A stretch of 64,000 nucleotides of DNA, from NCBI GenBank assembly GCA_033964015.1, contig CM066917.1, positions 30,207,951 to 30,271,950 on the forward strand. The letters are read 5' to 3'. This document shows positions 54,101-64,000 of the stretch, in pieces. Source of the stretch: Scolanthus callimorphus. Taxonomy: Eukaryota; Cnidaria; Anthozoa; Actiniaria; Edwardsiidae. Made by a program: the position numbers and the translations under genes. The first letter of the stretch is position 1. Every line of letters begins with the position of its first letter. Under the pieces are notes generated by a model. It did no database searches and was not told the origin of the DNA. It was given only the letters and a program-made list of their open reading frames with translations.

Positions 54101-56720
54101 TAATCAGCCAAACCACAGTGAACCCTCCAGTCCTCCAGCCAAACCACAGTGAGCCCTCCAGTCCACCAGCCAAACCACAGTGAGCCCTCCAGTCAATCAG
54201 CCAAACCACAGTGAGCCCTCCAGTCCATCAGCCAGACCACAGTGTGCCCTCCAGTCCATCAGCCAAACCACAGTGAACCCTCCAGTCCTCCAGCCAAACC
54301 ACAGTGAGCCCTCCAGCCAAACCACAGTGAGCCCTCCAGTCAATCAGCCAGACCACAGTGAGCCCTCCAGTCCATCAGCCAGACCACAGTGTGCCCTCCA
54401 GTCCATCAGCCAGACCACAGTGAGCCCTCCAGTCCATCAGTCAGACCATAATGAGCCCTCCAGTCCATCAGACCATAATGAGCCCTCCAGTCCATCAGTC
54501 AGACCACAGTGAGACCCTCCAGTCCATCTAATCAGCCAAACCACAGTGAACCCTCCAGTCCTCCAGCCAAACCACAGTGAGCCCTCCAGTCCACCAGCCA
54601 AACCACAGTGAGCCCTCCAGTTAATCAGCCAGACCACAGTGAGCCCTCCAGTCCATCAGCCAGACCACAGTGTGCCCTCCAGTCCATCAGCCAGACCACA
54701 GTGAGCCCTCCAGTCCATCAGACCATAATGAGCCCTCCAGTCCATCAGTCAGACCACAGTGAGCCCTCCAGTCCATCTAATCAGTCAGACCACAGTGAGA
54801 CCCTCCAGTCCATCTAATCAGCCAAACCACAGTGAACCCTCCAGTCCTCCAGCCAAACCAGTGAGCCCTCCAGTCCACCAGCCAAACCACAGTGAGCCCT
54901 CCAGTCAATCAGCCAGACCACAGTGAGCCCTCCAGTCCATCAGCCAGACCACAGTGTGCCCTCCAGTCCATCAGCCAGACCACAGTGAGCCCTCCAGTCC
55001 ATCAGTCAGACCATAATGAGCCCTCCAGTCCATCAGTCAGACCACAGTGAGCCCTCCAGTCCATCTAATCAGTCAGACCACAGTGAGACCCTCCAGTCCA
55101 TCTAATCAGCCAAACCACAGTGAACCCTCCAGTCCTCCAGCCAAACCACAGTGAGCCCTCCAGTCCACCAGCCAAACCACAGTCCACCCTCCAGTCAATC
55201 AGCCAGACCACAGTGAGCCCTCCAGTCCATCAGCCAGACCACAGTGTGCCCTCCAGTCCATCAGCCAGACCACAGTGAGCCCTCCAGTCCATCAGTCAGA
55301 CCATAATGAGCCCTCCAGTCCATCAGTCAGACCACAGTGAGCCCTCCAGTCCATCTAATCAGTCAGACCACAGTGAGACCCTCCAGTCCATCTAATCAGC
55401 CAAACCACAGTGAACCCTCCAGTCCTCCAGCCAAACCAGTGAGCCCTCCAGTCCACCAGCCAAACCACAGTGAGCCCTCCAGTCAATCAGCCAGACCACA
55501 GTGAGCCCTCCAGTCCATCAGCCAGACCACAGTGTGCCCACCAGTCCATCAGCCAGACCACAGTGAGCCCTCCAGTCCATCAGTCAGACCATAATAAGCC
55601 CTCCAGTCCATCAGTCAGACCACAGTGAGCCCTCCAGTCCATCTAATCAGTCAGACCACAGTGAGACCCTCCAGTCCATCTAATCAGCCAAACCACAGTG
55701 AACCCTCCAGTCCTCCAGCCAAACCACAGTGAGCCCTCCAGTCCACCAGCCAAACCACAGTGAGCCCTCCAGTCAATCAGCCAGACCACAGTGAGCCCTC
55801 CAGTCCATCAGCCAGACCACAGTGTGCCCTCCAGTCCATCAGCCAGACCACAGTGAGCCCTCCAGTCCACCAGCCAAACCACAGTGAGCCCTCCAGTCCA
55901 TCAGTCAGACCACAGTGAGCCCTCCAGCCAAACCACAGTGAGTCCACCAGCCAGACCACAATGAGCCCTTCACACCACCAGCCAGATCAGTGATCCCTCC
56001 AGTCCACCAGCCAAACCACAACAAGCCCTCCAGCCAAACCACAGTGAGCCCTCCAGTCCACCAGCCAGACCACAATGAGCCCTTCACACCACCAGCCAGA
56101 TCAGTGATCCCTCCAGTCCACCAGCCAAACCACAAGCCCTCCAGTCCTCCAGCCAAACCACAGTGAGCCCTCCAGTCCACCAGCCAGACCAGTTAGCCCT
56201 TCAGACCATCAGCCAGAGCAGTGAGCCCTTCACACCATCAACCAGAGCACAGTCAGCCCTTCACACCACCAGCCAGATCACAGTGATCCCTCCAGTCCAC
56301 CAGCCAAACCACAACAAGCCCTCCAGCCAAACCACAGTGAGCCCTCCAGTCCACCAGCCAAACCACAGTGAGCCCTCCAGTCCACCAGCCAGACCACAGT
56401 GATCCCTTCAGACCATCAGCCAGAGCAGTGAGCCCTTCACACCATCAACCAGAGCACAGTCAGCCCTTCACACCACCAGCCGGACCACAGTGAGCCCTTC
56501 AGACCATCAGCCAGAGCACAGTGAGCCATTCACACCATCAACCAGAGCACAGTCAGCCCTTCACACCACTCAGCCAGACCAAAGTGAGCCCTGCAGACCA
56601 CCAGCCAGGCCACAGTGAGCCCTTCAGACCATCAGCCAGAGCACAGTAAGCCCTTCAGACCATCAGCCAGGCCAGATTGCGCCTTTGACACCATCAGCCA
56701 GATGACAGGAAACTCATACT
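51160..56720. repeat. 31-bp satellite with three-level order
   Basis: About 5.5 kb built from the monomer CCCTCCAGTCCATCAGCCAG...ACCACAGTGAG, mostly 30-31 bp. In the middle, monomers are grouped in blocks: the marker AATCAGCCAAACC occurs at about 52561, 52843, 53128, 53534, 53816, 54102, 54530, 54816, 55104, 55394 and 55682, spaced mostly 282-290 bp. Three-block superunits recur at about 973 bp (52561 to 53534, 52843 to 53816, 53128 to 54102). Monomers become diverged at both edges (TTCACACC and AGAGCAC variants after 55970), as expected when unequal exchange homogenises the centre. Open frames on either strand (SPPVHQPDHSEPSS and its mirror WRAHCGLAGGLEGS) are periodic artefacts. Confidence 0.95.
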
Positions 56721-58489
56721 GCAGCTATTCTCAATAGACCCTCAACACCATCAGGCAGACCACAACCAACTGTTCACATCATCAGCTACATGATCAGCGA
56801 GCCCTTTGGAAATCTGGCACTAAACTGATAAAACCTGCCATTAGCATAACTACCAGCAATTGCACAAATGATTCACACACCCTGACAAGGATGTCTAGAT
56901 TTCCAGGGTTGGCAATCCTAGAGCACCATGTGATTCTGGGGTGGGACCCAATTAGCAAAGTACAATTCCAGGGTGGGTAGAAATTTTTTTTAAATTGGAA
57001 ATCTGAGGTGGTCATGAAAAAAAATCAGGGAGTTATGAAGTTCCAGAGTGGGGAATTATATTTTTCCTGGGATACCCTTTATTAACAGTAAAATTCCAGG
57101 AAGGAGATATTCACAAAATATGGAATTGAAGAGTAGGTAACCATAATCTGCAGGGGGGTCATGAAGAAATTAATTCAAATCCAGGGTGATTGGAAAAGTC
57201 CAAATTTCCAGGGTAGTTTAAGGTGAGAAAGGGTTCTCAACAGAGGTGTGTGGATTGTTTGTGGCCCATTTTGCATCCATCCATGAAGTGTGAAATTTTT
57301 CACATAGGTGGTCATAATCCTACTTTTGACCAATGACCCATTGTTTTATGAATTTATTTTTGTGACAGTTCTAGAATTTCACTTTAAATTGCTCTGACCT
57401 GTGACCAGTAATGGGTTTATAAAGAAATTTCCTATCAAGGATAACTCCAAAATGCTAATTAAGTATGTTGAGTGGAAAAATATTGTCCATCTAAAGAACT
57501 ATTGAATCTGAAACGATAAAACAATAAAGTGAAAAGATGGTCACACTTCATGGATAGATGAAAAATACAGCATGGATATAGAAAACTTGTAACTGAATAA
57601 TTTTTCATTGTGTTACTCCAGAAATGATCCATATCCATACCACAGAGTGAATTTGCCTACTTTAAAAGCACTCCCAACCCCAGTGGAATATTTCCAGTGA
57701 AAAATACTGATATGTGGAATAACAGGTGTATTTCATTGAACCTCAAACTCCCTGGAATTTGCAATTTCCTCTGTGATAGGGGTATGTATCTTTTCTGGAA
57801 TTATACATCTGAAAAGGCTCTAATGTGCTTAATCTAGGCTCTAGTTTGCAGTTTACTATGTCATTCAACATCTTTAGTTTCGTCCAGAAGTTCCACGAGA
57901 CTTTTTCTATTTCCAAAATATAAACTATTGAAAAGCTGCCTCACACTTACAGTAGTTTAAGAGTTTGATACCATTTTTAGCTCAAATGTTAGAGCCTTTT
58001 CACTTTTTCACCCTTTTGTTTTGTGCCTCAGTAGTTAAGCCAGACATTTTTTTATACATGAGAAACATGTAGGGAGTCTGTTTGGGAGCTGAGAACGTTT
58101 AAAAGTTGCCCAGCTGTACAGCCCGCTCACACAATGGATCAAGGATGGAGTTTCTGGAAGCCATGATTTTATTAGGTGATTTAAATTACGATCTTTTAGG
58201 CAAGAGGAATCACCAAGAAGCATCTGGACTTTTTTTTAGCAGGATGCTGGCTCAACTACTGTTGGACAACATTTGTTGTAGTGTGTAATTACAGAAAATA
58301 TCCATGGCCCTCCCAGGGTAAGGGGTTGAAATATGACCCTCTCCCCCTACTACTCTTGAATTTTAAGTAAAAAAATATAGGTGAATAGATGGGAGAAACA
58401 GGCACTCAATCCCTTCCATTGGGGGGAGGGCAAGGATGTTTTTCTGTAATCACACAATACACAATATTTTGTTCTACTTGTTATTGTAG
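56721..58489. other. AT-rich stretch with decayed repeats
   Basis: No gene recognised. The words AATTCCAGGGTG, TTCCAGAGTGGGGAATT and similar recur between 56890 and 57220 in degenerate form, and related CTGGAATTT/GGAATTNCC words lie near 9400-9640, 11230-11400 and 57680-57800. These look like decayed copies of one dispersed repeat. Confidence 0.5.
58106..58262 (+). mobile_element. non-LTR retrotransposon endonuclease fragment
   Basis: The + frame from 58151 reads MEFLEAMILLGDLNYDLLGK then RNHQEASGLFFSRMLAQLLL. The ILLGDLN.DLL motif is the catalytic GDxN strand of apurinic-like endonucleases found in LINE-type elements, and an upstream TMDQGW/QWIK-like word fits the segment before it. The frame is short and broken on both sides, with no reverse transcriptase nearby: a dead fragment. 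Confidence 0.5.
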
Positions 58490-58579
58490 GGAACACAAAT
58501 GTATGCATTGTAAAGAAAACAAAGTCCCACAAGGCCCTGAAGGCTCCAGTTGAAAATGATGCTCCAGATGTCAAAACTG
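58490..58579 (+). CDS. possible exon of the unrecognised gene
   Basis: It lies between acceptor TTGTTATTGTAG and donor GTAGGT and reads NTNVCIVKKTKSHKALKAPV then ENDAPDVKT in the frame that takes one base from the previous exon and passes one base on. It is Lys-rich and hydrophilic, with no known domain. It does not follow directly in phase from 50787, so at least one exon would be missing. An inverted repeat starts exactly at its donor. Weak evidence. Confidence 0.3.
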
Positions 58580-59799
58580 GTAGGTGTGTCAACTTGCTAC
58601 ACTCAGTACTGAGGCTTCAAACTCCTAACTGCTCACCAGGCAGTATCTCCTCAGCTCCCAAGGCCACAGCTCTAGTGCAACAGGGTGATGCTGTTCACAT
58701 ATACCAGGTATCTTGCATGGTTGATGTTGCCATGATGGTAGGTACAAATGCATGCAGTACATGACTGATCACATTCAGATCAAGGTAGCATGCCAGAGCA
58801 AATCAAACATATTTAGCGTCGGTGGGTTATTATTCAAAATACTTTTGGAACATGTAAGGCATCCTAATATGATCTAAGTCCTTGGCGGGCTCGGATGAGA
58901 AGCTCTGCTACTAAAATGAGTAATGCTGATGGAATAACGGATGGTTTGCACACTTTTTAGGTGATAAAAATAACCAATAAACACTGTAAGATTTAGTTTT
59001 AGGAATTCCACAGTTAAATTTTGCATATAAAGGAAAAGAATATTGTCAAAAGATATAATTTTAATATTAAAATATAATATAAATATGATACTCATCATCA
59101 TCATTAATGATCTATAAAAGGATTTTGTTTTCTAAGAGGGCATGAGTAGCGAATGGTTCATAGACCATTTTCTTATCTCTGACCTACAATGGTCACGGTA
59201 ACCGTTTGCGACTGCTTGTTTTCATAAAAAACATACATGTATTTTGACACAGGATTATTTCCTGTATACTGATGTCAAATTTCCAATATTTTCTAAAAGG
59301 CAATTTTGATGTTTTCAGAGTTAATTGAGAATTTCCTTATGTAACCCTCAGACTTTTGAGTCTTCAATTAAAAAGTGATGATATGATAAGAAACATTCAC
59401 AACTTTTACATTTTGAAGTTTTCATGCTGGACTGGACTTTGTAGGAAACATCCCAGGGCTCCAAATAAAATAAAAATCAATAAATAAACAAACTATAAAT
59501 TAATATAATATAACATCCCAGGGCTAAAATGCCACTAGAATGAAATTTAAAGCTGAGCCTTTGGCCTGACTGGCCTCACCAAAATGTTGTGAATCAGATT
59601 TTGTTTGTTGTGATTATCTAATAAAAAACACATAAATCGATAAATAAACAACAAACTAGAAATTACTATGTACCCAACTTTAGCATTTCTACAGAAAATA
59701 CATCCAGCAATATAACAGGTGACTACGGTATTTAACAAAATAATCATGGAGTCTAAAGCAACTAATTATATAGCCAGCTCGAAATCCCATTGTGCCGGC

Positions 59800-60065
59800 A
59801 GATCGATTTTTCTTGAATCGTCCAATTATTTTTTAATTGGATCGCGCGCGCTCTAATTGGACAGTTCGCGCTAAAATTGGACAGTTTGGGTTTGAACATG
59901 GATGTTATATAATTAATAAATAACAGGACTCCATGCTTGTCCAATTAAGAAAAAAATGGATGATTCCTCGGAACTCCAAATTGGACTCGGCCTGCGGTCT
60001 CGTCCAATTTTGGAGTTCCTCTGAATAATCCAATTTTTTCTTAATTGGACAGCATGGAGTCCTAT
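59800..60065. repeat. ATTGGAC-rich palindromic region
   Basis: TCCAATT/AATTGGA occurs about ten times in both orientations. The outer arms AGGACTCCATGCTTGTCCAAT (59926) and ATTGGACAGCATGGAGTCCT (60043) pair, with an inner pair GGAACTCCAAATTGGAC/GTCCAATTTTGGAGTTCC. Probably a MITE with nested ends. Confidence 0.7.
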
Positions 60066-60793
60066 TATATATACTAATTCTTTTAGTATAATTGCTCAAG
60101 TGATTCATATTTTTTTAGACAAAAATTGTTTTTTGTTGGAGTTTTTCAAGATCATAACAAAACTTGCATGCACACTCCTGGTAGGTGAGAACAAAAAATC
60201 AGAAAAATCAGTGCACAGAAATTCCTATTATCACTTGAGTAATTAAAAACTAATTGTTTTATATTTAAATCTCAACCAGTCATCAGCATGGCAGAATGTT
60301 CATAAGTTTCTAACTCTCTGTACTAATCATATTGATAACTAATTAAAATAAACATTAAAAATTGTATGATTCCATGAAAAAAAAAAGACATTTCGACATT
60401 GGATTAGTCTAGAGAGTGGGGAGGGTCTCTCTCCCCATCTCCTAGTTTTGTAATGGGCAAAAGTGATTTGTTCCATCAATATTCAAAATTTTGCATTTAG
60501 TAGGGAAGGAGTTACATTGTACATGAGGGTGGTGGTCTTTAATATTTTCTGGAATCATACATTCATCATAAATTTTGGATTTGCAGCTCGACCTGCTTAC
60601 ATTATTTCTGAACTGGAGATATAAACCCATAGTTTGCCATAAAAGTATAAGCTTTACAAGCTTTACAACAATAATTTTTCAATTGCATCCAAAAACTGTC
60701 AGTAACTTTCAAAATATTATCTACATTGTAGTTTTGTACATATTTTTCTTCTAAATTCTGCAAATAAACTTCTCTTGTTAAATTTCTGTAAGT

Positions 60794-60945
60794 ACAGTAA
60801 AAAACCGCATATAAGAATCTAAAATTTTAGCCTAAAACAGGTTCTTATTTGATTTGAAAATACAAGGAAACATGGGGTTCACATGGGTAATTCTAGCCTA
60901 ACAGGTTCTTAAAATCCAGGTTCTTATATGCGGGTTTTTACTGTA
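60794..60945. mobile_element. MITE with TACAGTAAAAACCGCATATAAGAA ends
   Basis: TACAGTAAAAAACCGCATAT and ATATGCGGGTTTTTACTGTA are inverted ends, followed by AAGAA/TTCTT. The words AGCCTAAAACAGGTTCTTA and AGCCTAACAGGTTCTTA repeat inside in direct orientation. Non-coding. Confidence 0.8.
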
Positions 60946-61960
60946 GTTACCTTTAACTTAAAGATAAAACAAACAAACAAATGCTTGCAGTGTGCAGTTT
61001 GGCATTCAGTTTGGCAGAGTCATGGACATTCCAGCCCTAATTGTGGGGGAAGTTAGGATGTCTGTTTCAAAAGTTGGATAATCCCACAGGGGGAGAGATA
61101 TATATGGATTGATTTGATCTCTGGCATGCTACCTTAATAACAGAATGTTATCAGACGGTCTAAATAACATATTGTACTGCATGCATTTGTATCTATCGTC
61201 ATGACAACATCAATCATGTGAGAGGCCTGGTGTGTGTGAAGGGCAAGACCCTGTAGCCCTAGAGTTGCAGCCTTGAGAGCTGAGGAGGTACTCTCTGATG
61301 AGCAGTTTGGAGCTTGGAGTCTCAGTACTGAGTGTAGTGAGCTGGCACGCCACTAGTGCTGACAGGAGCATCAGCAGCTGGGGTCTGATGGGCCAAGTGG
61401 GACTTTTTTTTTTAATTCAGAATAAAGGTACTTACATACCATCTAAACTTGGAATAAATATGAATCACTCTTATATCACATTCTTATTTCATTGCTTTAT
61501 TTACAAAGTATCCATAAACCAAGCCAATACATTATATTGTTCTGTCACACCTGGCTGGGTAACCCACAGGGCTTACAGGAGCATGGGCATGCTGTTTAAA
61601 ATGGTCTCTTTTTTGAAGAAAATGTTTCAGCACTTGAAATCAAATTAAAGATTACCTGCTATTTGTTTATCTGGTGATTTACCTGTCTTCTCAAAAGCAC
61701 TTTTAGAGCATGAAATCCAAGGAGTGTAGTTCCACAGTGAAGTAGCCTGAGTTAACAGATGCCCACTCAAAATCCAAGATTTTGAGTGAGAACGTAGACC
61801 TGAGCAATATTGCCAGATGTCACATACTGAGTGGTATGACACTGCACAGATCTGGATAGTGATTCTGATTGGTGGGCATGCTATGTCTGTGTTGCTTTTA
61901 CCTTCGTGAGTTCAAGTTGGCTTTGACAGCAAGCAAAGCTGTAGATTGATCAATTTGTGG

Positions 61961-62598
61961 CCCACAGGTAATTATTTTCAAAAATACCATAATTTTGAAA
62001 CCATGTTTTATGCCCTTGGAAACAACCGACCGACCTGATGTCAAATGCATATAATCAATGCTTCTAGTGTATGAATATTAAAACAGATAACAGATATTTA
62101 TAATAGAGAGGTGCGATGCACATGCAAATCAAACCTCATTTTGGGGTTTTGGGTACAATTTCAACAGATGCAAGCTCCCAATTCAACAATACGTTTGTCA
62201 GATGAGAGTTCAATTAACAATGACCACATACACGCAGAATGTAGTGGTTTGCAACTCTAGTTTTTTGAGAAATTGTACCGAAAACACCAAAACGAGGTTT
62301 TGTTTGCACGTGCATCGCACCTCCCTAATTATAAATATAAACTAGAAGCATCAATGATTATATGCATTTCAGATCAGTCAGATGCTTCTAAGGCCTAGTA
62401 CATACGCCACTCTTATCATGAGCCGATCCAACCTGTTGCCTTGAAATACGCGAAAATCGGGATTATATATTACCGGTATGATTTAGAATAGTCTAGGTGA
62501 CAGGCAGACCATGATAAGAGCGGCGTATGTACTAGGCATAAGGGGCTTAAACCATGGTTTCAAAATGAAGGTATTTTTGAAAATAATTACCCACAGGC
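61961..62598. mobile_element. 640-bp foldback element
   Basis: CCCACAGGTAATTATTTTCA pairs with TGAAAATAATTACCCACAGG at the far end. Inner pairs are AATGCATATAATCAATGCTT/ATGATTATATGCATTT, GGTGCGATGCACATGCAAA/TTTGCACGTGCATCGCACC, and AGTACATACGCCACTCTTAT/AAGAGCGGCGTATGTACT. The last pair is a separate hairpin (about 62396-62536) nested in the right half. No coding capacity. Confidence 0.75.
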
Positions 62599-62756
62599 AA
62601 CCTTAAAATCTCCCAAAGAAGTGGTTTTATCTCATTGCAAGCACTTATAAAGTTGAGAATTTATATGAAGACCAGTTGCAAGCACTTTATATTTCTATGC
62701 GGACAAGAAACCTACATGGTCAGGAAAGTCAATCATTGGCTCTTACTTGGTGTTGC

Positions 62757-63424
62757 AAGGCACCAAACTTATTCCTCTCAATACCTTCTCCTCTGGTCCC
62801 TACTCATCTTTAACCATTTGAAGCAAGTTGACACCAAGAAGCCATTTCAGTCCCTTGCACCAATGCACCAAAGCATCAAAGTCTATATTTCACTGACCCG
62901 GGACACCGGGCCACTAAACTCTGTCATACAGTACTGAGTGGGACACCGGGCCACTGGGTCACCAAATTCTATATTTCACTGCCCCACTGACCCGGGACAC
63001 CGGGCCACTAAACTGTATGATACAACATTGCAATAGTCATTCTGTACTGAGTGGGACACCGGGACAGCGGGCCACTGGGTCACCAAGTGGCCCGCTGTCC
63101 CGGTGTCCCACTCGGTACAGAATGACTATTGCAATGTTGTATCATACAGTTTAGTGGCCCAGTGTCCCGGGTCAGTGGGCAGTGAAATATAGAATTTGGC
63201 GACCCAGTGTCCCGGTGTCCCACTCAGTACAGATTGACTATTGCAATGTTGTATGACAGAGTTTAGTGGCCCGGTGTCCCGGGTCAGTGAAATATAGACT
63301 TTGGTGCTTTGGTGCTTTGGTGCAAGGGACTGAAATGGCTTCTTGGTGTCAACTTGCTTCAAATGGTTAAAGATGAGTAGGGACCAGAGGAGAAGGTATT
63401 GAGGGGAATAAGTTTGGTGCCTTG
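62757..63424. repeat. 670-bp near-perfect palindrome
   Basis: CAAGGCACCAAACTTATTCC at 62757 is mirrored by GGAATAAGTTTGGTGCCTTG ending at 63424, and the match continues to a centre near 63090 (CCACTGGGTCACCAAGTGG). Each arm contains its own tandem copies of GGGACACCGGGCCACTGGGTC-like words. The two arms code the same peptide on opposite strands (KPFQSLAPMHQSIKVYISLT), which is a mirror artefact. Loop length is almost zero. Confidence 0.85.
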
Positions 63425-64000
63425 TGTGACCAGATCACTTTTCAGTGATTTTAAGTTCGCAAAACTCAGAAAGAGGACTTTAGAATTATTACTTTTTTGT
63501 ATCAGCACAAGGGAGAAGTAGGCGTTGTTATCTTCTTCCGTTGTATGCGCAGTCTGCTGTGTAATGGTTGCCGCTAATTTCCTAATTGCGCGATTTGCCG
63601 CTAAGTAGGTAAATAGTTCCTTTGTTGACCGGAAATCTAGCAAGGGCGGAACCCGTGTTTAAGTTTTGTTTCATTAATTTCTATTACAAGCTCGTTAGTG
63701 ATAGCTGGTATAAATACGCAGATTTAGGTTGTTAGAGAGAGAGATTGAAGAAGAGCAAAGCTGGGAAGTCGCAAAGCAGAGACAGTCAACAAGAGTCGGG
63801 GCTTTGCCCCCGGCCGGCTAAAGTCTTGAGTGTAAGCTGTGCTCTGTTCTCCGTTGTAAGTATTTTCGGAAAGATAGATTAGCTTTAGGATTTCAATTAT
63901 TCGTAGAGAGTTTTCGAACAAGATTTTGTGCGCAACAAGTGTTTCTGAGTAAGAATGTTTAGAGTCGTTTTGGAATTGTGACACAATAGTTTTCAGAAGA
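63425..64000. other. window edge, possible promoter or LTR start
   Basis: TATAAATA at 63710-63717 is followed by a purine-rich leader (AGAGAGAGAGATTGAAGAAG) and TTTGCCCCCGGCCGGC. A TATA box with such a leader can mark an LTR or a gene promoter running off the window. No second LTR or primer-binding site is visible inside the window. A minus-strand frame at 63359-63643 partly overlaps the palindrome and is not supported. Confidence 0.3.

Larger units (their letters stand above)
58580..61365. repeat. inverted repeat pair, arms of about 250 bp, 2.3 kb apart
   Basis: Left arm 58580-58830 (words CACTCAGTACTGAG, CAAATGCATGCAGTACA, AAGGTAGCATGCCAGAG) and right arm 61115-61365 (CTCTGGCATGCTACCTT, TGTACTGCATGCATTTG, CTCAGTACTGAGTG) match inverted with moderate divergence. 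The interior has AT-rich DNA and other elements but no gene. It may be two copies of one element or one large foldback. Confidence 0.6.

Noticed and set aside
51236..56402. Many Pro/Ser/His- or Trp/Gly-rich frames on both strands
   Set aside because: They follow the 31-bp satellite, recur in several frames and strands at once, and are interrupted by stops in every copy group; typical repeat shadows.
63359..63643. 94-residue minus-strand frame
   Set aside because: About a third lies in the large palindrome arm and the rest shows no family signature; no splice partner found.

Overview
The window is animal nuclear DNA: GT-AG introns, short exons (24-136 nt), AATAAA poly(A) signals, AT-rich spacers and many short inverted-repeat (MITE-like) elements. 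The two genes I recognise, orthologues of human NSMAF/FAN and ENY2, keep vertebrate-like sequence. Together with the intron density and the style of the repeats, this suggests a non-bilaterian animal, most likely an anthozoan cnidarian (coral or sea anemone). The organism is an inference; nothing in the window proves it.

Layout, all recognised genes on the + strand. 1-6.3 kb: flank with MITEs and possible alternative first exons. 6.3-37.6 kb: the whole NSMAF/FAN gene, 37 coding exons that I could join in phase, about 952 residues (GRAM/PH-BEACH, BEACH, WD40). Its last large intron holds about 6.2 kb of a 78-bp minisatellite. Each unit copies the 3' splice site and first bases of exon 36, so some 80 decoy acceptors lie in front of the real one. 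37.6-41.6 kb: 3' UTR with a 96-bp minisatellite, then intergenic DNA. 41.6-45.95 kb: ENY2, five coding exons, with a roughly 860-bp foldback element in intron 2. 46.6-47.62 kb: a small three-exon gene for a protein with two membrane segments, not recognised. 47.7-50.1 kb: a cluster of MITEs. 50.46-58.6 kb: fragments of an unrecognised gene on both sides of a 5.5-kb hierarchical satellite (31-bp monomer, about 285-bp block, about 973-bp superblock). 58-64 kb: retrotransposon debris and very large palindromes.

The genes are independent units: FAN links membrane receptors to neutral sphingomyelinase and to vesicle biology, and ENY2 is a chromatin and mRNA-export adaptor. Nothing suggests an operon or shared pathway. 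Four coding exons in four different genes each need one extra base in a short homopolymer to stay in frame. This looks like systematic one-base deletion error in the assembly rather than four mutant genes, and it would break automatic gene models.

The most unusual feature is the splice-acceptor minisatellite in NSMAF. Next are the hierarchical satellite at 51-57 kb and a MITE at 12.17 kb whose empty target site survives in a neighbouring duplicate.
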